The translations under genes and the position numbers were made by a program. DNA of 64,000 bases, taken from NCBI RefSeq assembly GCF_036924745.1, contig NZ_JAZHSD010000001.1:4650001-4714000 (forward strand), written 5' to 3'. Under the pieces are notes generated by a model, which saw only the letters and a list, made by a program, of their open reading frames with translations, searched no databases and was not told the DNA's origin. The DNA comes from Bradyrhizobium sp. AZCC 1693. Lineage in GTDB: Bacteria > Pseudomonadota > Alphaproteobacteria > Rhizobiales > Xanthobacteraceae. Shown piece after piece: positions 9,843 to 18,213 of the stretch; position 1 is the stretch's first letter, and each line of letters begins with the position of its first letter.

Positions 9843-9988
9843 CCTCGCCCCGCTTGCGGGGAGTCGAGGCGAGCGAAGCTCGCTCTTAGGCCGACGCGCA
9901 TCGCCAGATGCGTGGCGGGTGAGGGGGCTCTCCGCGAGTCCGAACTTGCGGCGAGAGCCCCTCACCCCGACCCTCTCCCCGCAAGCGC
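9843..9988. repeat. Palindromic intergenic repeat, interrupted by IS copy 1
   Basis: Same family as 3652-3792: it begins with CGCCCCGCTTGCGGGG, has an inner GAGCGAAGCTCGCTC hairpin, and ends CTCACCCCGACCCTCTCCCCGCAAGCGC. Its closing half resumes at 11278 with GCAAGCGCGGGGCGAGG, on the far side of the insertion element. The octamer GCAAGCGC is therefore present on both sides (9981-9988 and 11278-11285). Confidence 0.75.
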
Positions 9989-11277
9989 GCAGCGCTGTCC
10001 GGGGAATGATTCACTATGCCGCAGCGCATGCCCGGCAAATCCAGCGTGAGCCGGATACTTTCTGGTTGTCGAGACTCAGAAAGGGGCCGGGCATGCGCTG
10101 CGTAAATAGCATCTTTGGGGAGCTTCTCAAACCGATCGATCGGCGGCAATTTCGCGGGATTGTGGAGAAGCATGACGGCGACGCCTACGACAAGTCATTC
10201 AAAAGCTGGGATCATTTGGTGACGCTCGTCGGAGCCCAGCTAGGCCAGGTGATGAGTCTGCGCGCGGTCGAAGGCGCTTTCAATGCCAACAGCCATCAGC
10301 ATTATCATCTTGGTGTGGGCCGGGTTGCTCGTTCGACGCTTTCGGATGCGAATGCGCGGCGCCCGGTTGGCGTTTTTGCGGAGACCTTCGCCATGCTGGC
10401 GGAGAAGGCTGATCGACATACGCGGGTGGAGGGAGCCGAGATGGTTCGGCTGATCGACTCGAGCCCGGTTCCGTTGGGCAAGGTGTGCAAATGGGCTGAA
10501 TGGAATGGTCGCATCCGCGGCATGAAGATGCATACGGTCTACGAACCGGACGGCAAGTGCCCCCGCTGCGTCGAGATTACGCCGGCGACCGTCAACGACG
10601 TCGAGATCGGCCGCCAAACCGAACTCGAAGCCGGCGTGACTTACGTGTTCGACAAAGGCTATTACCACTTCGGCTGGTGGAAGAAGATCAATGATACCGG
10701 GGCTTTCTTCGTCACACGCACCAAGGTGAGCACGCGCTTGCGCAAGTCGAAGTCCCGGTATGTCCGCAAGACCATCGGCGACGGTTTCAAAATCATCAAC
10801 GATGCCGATGTCGCGCTTGCGAGCAAAGGCGATTCCAGTCTTCCGATTCCGTTGCGCCGCATCAAAGTCAGGCGCGACAAAGGTGGAGTGATCACGCTCA
10901 TCACCAACGATCTCGAACGCACAGCCGTCGAGATTGCGGCACTCTATAAGAGCCGTTGGCAGATCGAGCTTTTGTTCCGTTGGATCAAGCAGCATCTCAA
11001 TCTTCGCAAGTTCATGGCCAAAAACGACAACGCAATCCGTCTGCAGATCCTCGCCGCGATGATCGCATATCTGCTTCTGCGCCTCGCCCGGCGATTGAAT
11101 TCCTTGAAAATGCTGGACTTGCGCTTCGCCGAGTTGGTCTGCCAACGCCTGTTCATGCGAAGTCACATCGCAAAAATTGACAAACCTCCGCCGGTCAACC
11201 CGAGCAAGCCGAAGCCCAGGTTTTCTGCCGATCAACTGGGATTCTGCTATGAGTGATTTTTCCCCGGACAGCCCTGC
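9989..11277 (+). mobile_element. IS4-family insertion sequence, copy 1 (1,289 bp)
   Basis: Ends are set by comparing the two copies and their flanks. Left end GCAGCGCTGTCCGGGGAA and right end TTCCCCGGACAGCCCTGC form an 18-bp terminal inverted repeat with one mismatch. The element is bracketed by an 8-bp direct repeat GCAAGCGC, a plausible target duplication. It carries one transposase gene. The second copy at 18214 has the same length and opposite orientation, and its transposase has the same amino-acid sequence, which points to recent movement or gene conversion. It sits between the binding-protein and permease genes of an iron transporter. Confidence 0.9.
10093..11256 (+). CDS. IS4-family transposase (copy 1)
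   Basis: A 387-residue DDE transposase. ATG 10093 is chosen because AAAGGGG lies at the right distance. The reading frame stays open further upstream through the IS end and the flanking repeat, which is incidental. The N-terminal region (FGELLKPIDRRQFRGIVEKH, then SFKSWDHLVTLVGAQL) matches the DUF4372 domain found in many IS4-type enzymes. The DDE residues are seen in MVRLIDSSPVP (first Asp), YVFDKGYYHFGWW (second Asp) and the IS4 signature Y-x2-R-x3-E-x6-K in YKSRWQIELLFRWIKQHL (Glu). It looks intact and potentially active. Confidence 0.92.
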   Translation: MRCVNSIFGELLKPIDRRQFRGIVEKHDGDAYDKSFKSWDHLVTLVGAQLGQVMSLRAVEGAFNANSHQHYHLGVGRVARSTLSDANARRPVGVFAETFAMLAEKADRHTRVEGAEMVRLIDSSPVPLGKVCKWAEWNGRIRGMKMHTVYEPDGKCPRCVEITPATVNDVEIGRQTELEAGVTYVFDKGYYHFGWWKKINDTGAFFVTRTKVSTRLRKSKSRYVRKTIGDGFKIINDADVALASKGDSSLPIPLRRIKVRRDKGGVITLITNDLERTAVEIAALYKSRWQIELLFRWIKQHLNLRKFMAKNDNAIRLQILAAMIAYLLLRLARRLNSLKMLDLRFAELVCQRLFMRSHIAKIDKPPPVNPSKPKPRFSADQLGFCYE

Positions 11278-11321
11278 GCAAGCGCGGGGCGAGGGAGCTG
11301 CACCTCGCTTGTGGAAATGAC

Positions 11322-13037
11322 ATGACCACCATCACCACCACCGACACGCCTAGATCCCGCATCGACCTCACCCGCCCCGTGCTGTGGCTGTTCGCCGCCT
11401 TCATGATCGTGCTGATCGTGCTGCCGCTGTCATGGCTGGCGGTTTTCGCGTTCACGGACAAGGCACGGCGCCCGACGCTGCAGAATTTCGTCACGCTGTT
11501 CACCGACCCCGCGTTCCTCGATCCGCTGCTGACGACCGCGATCATCGCCACCACCTCGGCGGTGATCTGCTGCCTTGTCGCCGCTCCGATCGGCTGGCTG
11601 GTGTCGCGCACCGACATGCCGGGACGGCAGACCATCCGCGCGCTGGTGACGGCGTCCTTTGTCACGCCGCCGTTTCTCGGCGCGGTCGCCTGGGAATTGC
11701 TGGCGGCGCCCAACAGCGGCCTTTTGAACCAGCTCTATCGCTATCTCACCGGCGCCGAAGATCCGCTGTTCGACATCTATTCACTGACCGGGTTGATCTT
11801 CGTGATCTCCTGCTACACCTTCCCGTTCGTGTTCGTGCTGGTCGCCAACGCGCTCGACAACATGCCGGGCGAGCTGGAAGATGCCTCTGCCATTCTCGGC
11901 GGCAAGGCATGGACCACGGCGCGGCGCGTCACGATACCGCTCGCACTTCCCGCGCTGGTCGCCGGGGCATTGATCGCATTCCTGCAGGCGATGACGCTGT
12001 TCGGATCGCCCGCGATCCTGGCGCTGCCGGCCGGCTTCCACACCATGACGACGAAAATCTGGAGCCTGTTCCAGTATCCGCCGAAACTCGAACTCGCGGC
12101 AGCGGCCGCCGTGCCGCTGCTGCTGCTGACGATCCTGCTGCTGCAGGGCCAGAAATTCCTGCTCGGCCGCCGCGGCTTCTCCGTGGTCGGCGGCAAATAT
12201 GGCGCGCCGCGCCAGGTCGAGATGAAGGGCTGGCGCTGGGCGGCGCTGGCGTTCTGCCTCGTCGTGTTGCTCAATCCGGTGTTCCTGCCCTATTTCGCGC
12301 TGCTCAACGCGGCGTTCTCGCCGAACGCGACCACGCTGGTGACGCCGTCGACGGCGACCCTGCACAACATCGTGTTCGTCTTCACCGAATTGTCGTCGAC
12401 CCAGCTCGCGCTGAAGAACACGGTGATCCTGGGCGCATCGACGGCGACCGTCGGCACGATCCTCGCGCTGGTCGTCGCCTATGTCACGACGCGGCGCGCG
12501 ATCGCGAGCCACCGCGTGCTCGGCTTTCTCGCCACCGCCCCGGTCGCGGTGCCCGGCATCGTGCTCGGCGTCGGGCTGTTCTTAAGTTACACGCGGCCGC
12601 CGTTCGTGCTCTACGGCACGCTGTGGATCCTGCTGCTGGCGTTCCTCACCATCAATCTCCCCTCGGCCTATCAGCAATTGCAGGCAGCGTTCGCGACCAT
12701 TCATCCGGAGCTCGAAGATGCCAGCCGCATCCTCGGCGCGACGCGGCTACAGGCGCTGCGCCAAATCACCGCGCCCTTGTTGCGCACCGGTGTGATCGCG
12801 ACCTGGTGCTTCATCTTCATCGGCGTGATGCGCGAACTATCCGCGGCGATCGTGCTGTTCACCTCGCAGACCAAGGTGCTGTCGGTCTTGATCTACGACC
12901 TCAATGAAAGCGGCGACCTCGCTGCGATTTCGGTGCTCGGCATCGCCATGCTGGTGATTACGTTTGCGGTGGTGCTTGCGGTAAACAGGATTCCGGTATT
13001 CGGGGGCGGCGCCGCGGCGAGGTTGAGGAATAGTTGA
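11322..13037 (+). CDS. Two-domain ABC permease, ferric iron (FbpB/SfuB) type
   Basis: A 571-residue permease starting at ATG 11322; the frame is open about 70 bases further up, into the IS, but no good start lies there. It has two homologous halves of about six transmembrane helices each. Each half carries an EAA loop: PGELEDASAILGGKAWTTARRVTIPLALPALVAGAL and HPELEDASRILGATRLQALRQITAPLLRTGV. This duplicated arrangement is typical of Fe3+ importers of the FbpB family. It belongs with the ATPase at 7651 and the binding protein at 8748. IS copy 1 now separates it from them, so it must be transcribed from a new promoter, by read-through of the IS, or not at all. Confidence 0.85.
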   Translation: MTTITTTDTPRSRIDLTRPVLWLFAAFMIVLIVLPLSWLAVFAFTDKARRPTLQNFVTLFTDPAFLDPLLTTAIIATTSAVICCLVAAPIGWLVSRTDMPGRQTIRALVTASFVTPPFLGAVAWELLAAPNSGLLNQLYRYLTGAEDPLFDIYSLTGLIFVISCYTFPFVFVLVANALDNMPGELEDASAILGGKAWTTARRVTIPLALPALVAGALIAFLQAMTLFGSPAILALPAGFHTMTTKIWSLFQYPPKLELAAAAAVPLLLLTILLLQGQKFLLGRRGFSVVGGKYGAPRQVEMKGWRWAALAFCLVVLLNPVFLPYFALLNAAFSPNATTLVTPSTATLHNIVFVFTELSSTQLALKNTVILGASTATVGTILALVVAYVTTRRAIASHRVLGFLATAPVAVPGIVLGVGLFLSYTRPPFVLYGTLWILLLAFLTINLPSAYQQLQAAFATIHPELEDASRILGATRLQALRQITAPLLRTGVIATWCFIFIGVMRELSAAIVLFTSQTKVLSVLIYDLNESGDLAAISVLGIAMLVITFAVVLAVNRIPVFGGGAAARLRNS

Positions 13038-13039
13038 CA

Positions 13040-13191
13040 CGTCGTCCCTGCGAACGCAGGGACCCATACGCCACGGCCGGCGTAATGGGCGGGAGGGGAG
13101 ACGCAACGGTGATTTGCTAACGCAGAGCGTCTGCGACCGCGCTTCATTGAGAGATCACGCGGTATGGGTCCCCGCGTTCGCAGGGACGACG
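13040..13191. repeat. MITE-like element with 30-bp inverted ends
   Basis: The left arm (13040-13069, CGTCGTCCCTGCGAACGCAG...) and the right arm (13162-13191) are inverted copies matching at 29 of 30 positions. They enclose about 90 bases with no gene. Each arm also folds on itself (CCCTGCGAACGCAGGG). It fills the gap between two convergent genes and may end transcription from both sides. Confidence 0.75.
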
Positions 13192-13199
13192 ACGGTCAG

Positions 13200-14306
13200 T
13201 TAGTGGTCGACCTTATACGCCTCGACCTGCGCCTTGAGGCGCTCCAGCGATACCAGCGTCTTCGCGCGATCCACAAGATGCCTCCGCTCCGCCAGCCACG
13301 ACAAAATCTTCAGATCAATCGCCGGCGAGTGATGGATCACGTCGCCGTAATTGCCGAGGTCGTGGGTCACCTCTTTCACGTCGCGGAAATCATGCAGCCG
13401 CACATTGGGGAATTGCAATAATCGCGGGAAGGCGTAGGCCGAGAAGTCGTAGGCGATTTTCAGCGTTGCCGGCGAGGCGTCGCGCATCGCCACGAATTGC
13501 AGGATCGAATAGGGCGCGAAGTAGATGTCAAAGGTGACGTCCGGGTTGTTCTCGATCAACGCGACCGCGTCGCGCTCAAAGCCCCGGACCATCGCGTCGT
13601 AATTGTAGCCTTCCGCGATGGAACCGCTGCGCGCGGGATCGGTGATGCGCCTGAAGGCCGCGACGGCGTTTTGCGCATTGTAGAATCCCGCGACGTCGAA
13701 ATCGGGCCGCAGCGCGTTGATGTCATCGACGTTGGCGATGGGGAATTTGAACATGACGCCGTTGGTCAGCCGCGCCACGATCGGCTCAAACGGCGGGATC
13801 GCGCGCGCCAATATCCACAGCGACTCGCGCGCCATGGCGCCGCTGAACAAATAGCCAGCGATGCTTTTTACGTTGCGCCGGTAGAGATCGGCCGGAACGT
13901 AGATGTCGGAATCGATCTCGGGCGCGTCGCGAAAGATCCAGTCGTCCATTTGCCAGATCACCCGCTTGGGACGGCGTTCCATCGCGGCCGCCAGCACAAA
14001 ACCTTGTTCGCGGGAATTCGAACCGGTCATCGCGAGCTTTAGCGAGCGGACGCCCAACACGCGATCGATGTCACTTTGTCGGAAGTGAATGCCAAGCGAG
14101 GTGCCCATGAAGACCGTGTCGAATTGCTGGCTGCGGATCAGGCCGGCATCCTGCATGCGGCTGTCGGGCGAATACATCGCCGGCAACAGCCGCGCGGGCC
14201 GGAACAAATGCAGGGGATCGACGACGAAGTTCAGCGTCGCCGCCATCAGGATGATGGCCACTGTTGCGCACAGAAATCGCCACAGGTTTTTCGACGCCAC
14301 ACTCAT
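13200..14306 (-). CDS. Membrane-anchored SGNH/AlgX-like protein paired with MBOAT acyltransferase
   Basis: A 368-residue protein with one N-terminal transmembrane helix (about residues 7-27), so the bulk is periplasmic. FDTVFMGTSLGIHFRQSDID looks like the GxS block of an SGNH/DltD-type fold, and GDVIHHSPAIDLKIL near the C-terminus could supply the later Asp/His block. The start overlaps the end of the MBOAT gene by one base. That pairing is the usual AlgI plus AlgX/AlgJ arrangement, in which the MBOAT protein moves acetyl groups across the membrane and the partner transfers them to a polysaccharide. I do not see enough to assign the catalytic residues firmly. The polymer substrate is unknown. 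Confidence 0.65.
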   Translation of the reverse strand: MSVASKNLWRFLCATVAIILMAATLNFVVDPLHLFRPARLLPAMYSPDSRMQDAGLIRSQQFDTVFMGTSLGIHFRQSDIDRVLGVRSLKLAMTGSNSREQGFVLAAAMERRPKRVIWQMDDWIFRDAPEIDSDIYVPADLYRRNVKSIAGYLFSGAMARESLWILARAIPPFEPIVARLTNGVMFKFPIANVDDINALRPDFDVAGFYNAQNAVAAFRRITDPARSGSIAEGYNYDAMVRGFERDAVALIENNPDVTFDIYFAPYSILQFVAMRDASPATLKIAYDFSAYAFPRLLQFPNVRLHDFRDVKEVTHDLGNYGDVIHHSPAIDLKILSWLAERRHLVDRAKTLVSLERLKAQVEAYKVDH

Positions 14307-15742
14307 CAGAACCTGAAATAGATGAATTCGCTATGCTGCTGGATTCCGAGAATACCGAACGCCAGCACCGCCGCGGAGGCATAGAGGAACAGCGGCTTCA
14401 TCCGCTGTGCGCGAAGGTTTTCGCCGACGGCCCGGTTCTTGTGATCGTAACCCATGATCTCCTGCGTGTTCGGCGCGAACCAGGCCAGCGCGGCGTATAT
14501 CGCGACGAACAGCGCGTAGACCATTTCAACGCGGCCAAAGGCGATGTCGGAAGGATCGGCCATTTTCGACAGCAGATGCAACGCGGTCGGCATGTCATGG
14601 GCGCGGAAGAAAACCCAGGCGATGACGACGGCCAAAAAGGTCAGAGCGGCGCCGGCGATATCGGCAAGGCGGGCGAAGCGCGGCGGCGCCTTGGGGCCGT
14701 AGTTGCTCCAGGCGTGATTGATGCAGAGATAGACGCCGTGCAGCGCGCCCCAGGCCACGAAGGTCCATGCCGCGCCGTGCCAGAAGCCGCCGAGCAGCAT
14801 GGTGATCATGAGATTGACATAGCGCAGGATACTGCCATGGCGGTTGCCGCCGAGCGGGATGTAGAGATAGTCGCGCAGGAACTGCGACAGCGTCATGTGC
14901 CAGCGCCGCCAGAAATCGACGATCGAGACCGCCTTGTAGGGCGAGTTGAAATTCAGCGGCAGAAAAATGCCGAACATCAGCGAGATACCGATCGCCATGT
15001 CGGAATAGCCGGAGAAATCGAAATAGAGCTGGAACGTGTAAGCCAGCACGCCGATCCAGGCCTGATCGAAGGTGGGCGCATTGGAGCCGAAGGCCTGCGC
15101 GACCAGCGGCTGGATGCCGTCGGCCAGGCAGGTCTTCTTGAACAGGCCGATGGCGAAGATGATCAGGCCGCACAGGATCAGATGCGGATCGGGGCGTTTT
15201 GTCTCCGCCCGCTCGAACTGCGGGATCATGTCCTTGTGGTGCAGGATCGGCCCGGCGATCAGGTGCGGAAAGTATGCGACGAACAGCGCGTAATGCGGCA
15301 GCGCGTAGCGCGCGACGTTGCCCCCGTAGGCGTCGACCAGGAACGCGATCTGGGTAAAGGTGTAGAAGGAAATGCCGACCGGAAGCACGATCTTGACGAC
15401 GAATCCGGCCGAGAACAGCGCATTGAGATTGGCGGCGAAAAATCCCGCATATTTGAAGATGCCGAGCACCGCGAGATCGCCGGCGACGCCTGTTGTGAGC
15501 GCGGTAAACCGTGCACCTGGGCCGAGCTTGCGCGCGATCAGGAGATAGCCGACGCCGTAATTGAAGGCGATCGAAACAAGCAGCAACGGCACGAACTGCC
15601 CGCCGCCGAAGGCATAAAAGACCAGCGAGGCCAGCGTCAGCCAGACTACCGGAGCCAGATGGCTGCGGCGGCCAAGCGCGAAATAGCCGAGCAAGACGAC
15701 CGGCAGGAACAGGAAGATAAAGGAATGCGAATTGAAGAGCAT
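14306..15742 (-). CDS. MBOAT O-acyltransferase, AlgI-like
   Basis: A 478-residue polytopic membrane protein starting MLFNSHSFIFLFLPVVLLGYF, the usual AlgI/DltB opening. Characteristic blocks are PVGISFYTFTQIAFLVD, PHLIAGPILHHKDMIPQF, YFDFSGYSDMAIGISLMFG, FWRRWHMTLSQFLRDYLYIPLGGN and GGFWHGAAWTFVAWGALHG, the last holding the conserved active-site His. It moves an acyl group, usually acetyl, across the inner membrane for modification of an exported polysaccharide. It is followed with a one-base overlap by the SGNH-like partner at 13200, so the two are co-translated. No polysaccharide polymerase genes lie within the window. Confidence 0.9.
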   Translation of the reverse strand: MLFNSHSFIFLFLPVVLLGYFALGRRSHLAPVVWLTLASLVFYAFGGGQFVPLLLVSIAFNYGVGYLLIARKLGPGARFTALTTGVAGDLAVLGIFKYAGFFAANLNALFSAGFVVKIVLPVGISFYTFTQIAFLVDAYGGNVARYALPHYALFVAYFPHLIAGPILHHKDMIPQFERAETKRPDPHLILCGLIIFAIGLFKKTCLADGIQPLVAQAFGSNAPTFDQAWIGVLAYTFQLYFDFSGYSDMAIGISLMFGIFLPLNFNSPYKAVSIVDFWRRWHMTLSQFLRDYLYIPLGGNRHGSILRYVNLMITMLLGGFWHGAAWTFVAWGALHGVYLCINHAWSNYGPKAPPRFARLADIAGAALTFLAVVIAWVFFRAHDMPTALHLLSKMADPSDIAFGRVEMVYALFVAIYAALAWFAPNTQEIMGYDHKNRAVGENLRAQRMKPLFLYASAAVLAFGILGIQQHSEFIYFRF

Positions 15743-15934
15743 CGACCTTTCCCCGCGGGGCCGAAAAGCCTAACCATAGGAGGCGGACGCCACAACCCGC
15801 ACCGATCTGGCAATCGGCGCATTTGAACCGATATAGAGGGGCTCCCCTCCCCGTTCTTCACGGGGAGAGGTTTTGCAAGCCCATGCATTGGTTCGACCCG
15901 CGACCATCTCGCCCAGGAACTGAACGAGGATTGA

Positions 15935-18052
15935 GTGACAGAAGCAGCCATCAAACAGACTTCCCTGCCCGCCCCATCAGCGCCGCGCCGCCCGCATTCC
16001 TTCACCACGCATGGCATCACGGTGACGGATGATTACGCATGGCTGAAAGACGCCAGATGGCAGGAAGTGCTGCGCGATCCCTCGATCCTGGATCCGGATA
16101 TCAGAAAATATCTGGAAGCCGAGAACGACTACACCGAAAGCCTGCTCGGCCACACGGCCTCCTTGCAGAAGAAGCTGGTCGCAGAGATGCGCGGCCGGAT
16201 CAAGGAAGACGATTCCAGCGTGCCTGCGCCGGACGGTCCGTTTGCCTATTTGCGGAAATTTCGGGAGGGCGGGCAGCATGAACTGTTCGGCCGCACGCCG
16301 CGCGACGGCGGCGACGTCGAGATCGTGCTCGACGGCGATGCGCTGGCCGCGAACCATGAGTATTTCAAGTTCGGCAGCGCGCGGCATTCGCATGACCACA
16401 AACTACAGGCGTGGAGCGCCGATACCAAGGGCTCCGAATATTTTTCGATCCGCGTGCGCGACTGGGCCGATGGCACCGATCGCGACGACCTCGTCGAGGA
16501 GACCGACGGCGGCATCGTCTGGAGCAAGGATTGCACCAGCTTCTTCTACGTCAAACTCGACGACAATCATCGCCCGATGCAGGTGTGGCGGCATCGGCTT
16601 GGCACCAAGCAGGCTGACGACACGCTGGTTTATGAAGAGCAGGACTCCGGCTGGTTCACGCATCTGCACGAGAGCTCTTCCGGCCGCTTCTGCGTCATCG
16701 CCGGCGGCGACCATGAGACCTCGGAGCAACGGCTGATCGATCTGGCCAATCCCGAAGCGCCGCCGCTTCTGGTCGCGGCGCGCGAGGAAGGCGTGCAGTA
16801 TTCGCTCGCCGACCGCGGCGATGAGCTGTTCATTCTCACCAATGCGGACGGCGCAATCGACTTCAAGGTCGTCACCGCACCGCTTGCCGCGCCCGAACGC
16901 GCCAACTGGCGCGACCTGATTCCATATCGCGATGGCGTCTATGTGCTCGATGTCGAACTCTATGCCGGCCACATGGTGCGGCTGGAGCGCGCCAACGCGC
17001 TGCCTGCGATCATCATCCGTGACCTCAAGACCGGCGAAGAGCACGCCATCGCCTTCGACGAGGCCGCCTATTCGCTCGACACCATGGGCGGCTACGAGTT
17101 CGAGACCACGAATTTGCGGTTTTCCTATTCGTCGATGACGACGCCGGCGGAAGTCTATGATTACGACATGGCGACGCGGGCGCGCCTGCTGCGCAAGCGG
17201 CAGGAAATTCCGTCCGGCCATAACCCGGCCGACTATGTCACCACGCGCATCATGGCGACCTCGCACGACGGCGCGCAGGTACCGGTCTCGATCCTGCACC
17301 GCAAGGATCTGGTGCGCGACGGCAAGGCACCGCTGTTACTCTACGGCTACGGCTCCTACGGCATGGCGATGCCGGCATCGTTTGCCGCCAACCGGCTGTC
17401 GCTGGTCGATCGCGGTTTTGTCTACGCCATCGCGCATATCCGCGGCGGCGCCGACAAGGGCTGGGGCTGGTATCTCGACGGCAAGCGCGAGAAGAAGACA
17501 AATTCGTTCGATGATTTCGCAGCGGCAGGGCGCGCGCTGATCGAGGCAAAGTACACGAATGCGAAGCGCATCGTCGGCCATGGCGGCAGCGCCGGCGGCA
17601 TGCTGATGGGCGCGATCGCCAACCGATCAGGCGAATTGTTTGCCGGCATCGTCGCCGAAGTGCCGTTCGTCGATGTGCTCAACACCATGCTCGACGACAC
17701 GCTGCCGCTGACGCCGCCTGAATGGCCGGAATGGGGCAACCCGATCGAAAGCGAAAAGGATTTTCGCACCATTTTGTCGTACTCGCCCTACGACAACCTC
17801 GCGGCCAAAGAATATCCGGCGATCCTGGCGATGGGCGGGCTGACCGATCCGCGTGTCACCTATTGGGAGCCGGCGAAATGGATCGCACGCCTGCGCGCGA
17901 CCATGAGTGGCGGCGGCCCGGTGCTGCTGCGCACCAACATGGGCGCCGGCCACGGCGGCGCGTCGGGGCGGTTCAACCGGCTGGATGAAGTCGCGATCGC
18001 CTATGCGTTTGCGCTGTGGGCGGTTGGACTGGCGGAGAGGGGTGAGGTGTAG
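15935..18052 (+). CDS. ptrB: Oligopeptidase B (S9A prolyl-oligopeptidase family)
   Basis: A 705-residue serine peptidase starting at GTG 15935 behind GAACGAGGA. The N-terminal half is the beta-propeller that limits access to small peptides (YAWLKD, KLQAWSADTKGSEYF). The C-terminal alpha/beta-hydrolase domain carries the nucleophile Ser in GHGGSAGGML (about residue 550), the Asp region GLTDPRVTYWEPAKW (about 635) and the His in MGAGHGGASGR (about 672). The YAIAHIRGGADKGWGW block is typical of oligopeptidase B, which cuts after Arg or Lys. No signal peptide is seen, so it is likely cytoplasmic. Length matches the family. It is a single gene, followed by a repeat element and IS copy 2. Confidence 0.92.
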   Translation: MTEAAIKQTSLPAPSAPRRPHSFTTHGITVTDDYAWLKDARWQEVLRDPSILDPDIRKYLEAENDYTESLLGHTASLQKKLVAEMRGRIKEDDSSVPAPDGPFAYLRKFREGGQHELFGRTPRDGGDVEIVLDGDALAANHEYFKFGSARHSHDHKLQAWSADTKGSEYFSIRVRDWADGTDRDDLVEETDGGIVWSKDCTSFFYVKLDDNHRPMQVWRHRLGTKQADDTLVYEEQDSGWFTHLHESSSGRFCVIAGGDHETSEQRLIDLANPEAPPLLVAAREEGVQYSLADRGDELFILTNADGAIDFKVVTAPLAAPERANWRDLIPYRDGVYVLDVELYAGHMVRLERANALPAIIIRDLKTGEEHAIAFDEAAYSLDTMGGYEFETTNLRFSYSSMTTPAEVYDYDMATRARLLRKRQEIPSGHNPADYVTTRIMATSHDGAQVPVSILHRKDLVRDGKAPLLLYGYGSYGMAMPASFAANRLSLVDRGFVYAIAHIRGGADKGWGWYLDGKREKKTNSFDDFAAAGRALIEAKYTNAKRIVGHGGSAGGMLMGAIANRSGELFAGIVAEVPFVDVLNTMLDDTLPLTPPEWPEWGNPIESEKDFRTILSYSPYDNLAAKEYPAILAMGGLTDPRVTYWEPAKWIARLRATMSGGGPVLLRTNMGAGHGGASGRFNRLDEVAIAYAFALWAVGLAERGEV

Positions 18053-18053
18053 C

Positions 18054-18213
18054 GCCTCCCTCTCCCCGTCCTTCACGGGGTCGAGACGAGCGAAGCTCGC
18101 TCTTAGAGGGTCGGGGTGAGGGGCTCTCTCCGCAAGCACTGCAGTCTATAGATAGACCTGTACCCCCTCACCCGGATCGCATCTTCGATGCGCTCCGACC
18201 TCTCCCCGCAAGC
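18054..18213. repeat. Palindromic intergenic repeat, interrupted by IS copy 2
   Basis: Same family as 3652 and 9843: it contains CCCCGTCCTTCACGGGG, GAGCGAAGCTCGCTC and GGGTCGGGGTGAGGGGCTCTCTCCGC, then an inner hairpin CGGATCGCATCTTCGATGCGCTCCG, ending CTCTCCCCGCAAGC. The matching closing arm GCGCTTGCGGGGAGAGG resumes at 19503 beyond the IS. Confidence 0.75.

Noticed and set aside
10240..11235. 331-codon frame antisense to the transposase, present in both IS copies
   Set aside because: It mirrors the transposase codons, has no domain, and is preserved only because the IS copies are identical.
9523..11256. A single 577-codon frame joining the end of the binding-protein gene to the transposase
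   Set aside because: The upstream part is out of frame with the binding protein and crosses the repeat and the IS end. The transposase has its own ribosome site at 10093, and copy 2 has a different flank.
11384..12907. 507-codon alternative frame on the same strand as the iron permease
   Set aside because: The permease frame has transmembrane helices and both EAA loops; this frame is Arg/Ala-rich noise.
14264..15826. 520-codon frame antisense to the MBOAT gene
   Set aside because: Shadow; product is a charged, domain-free sequence and the MBOAT motifs are unambiguous on the other strand.
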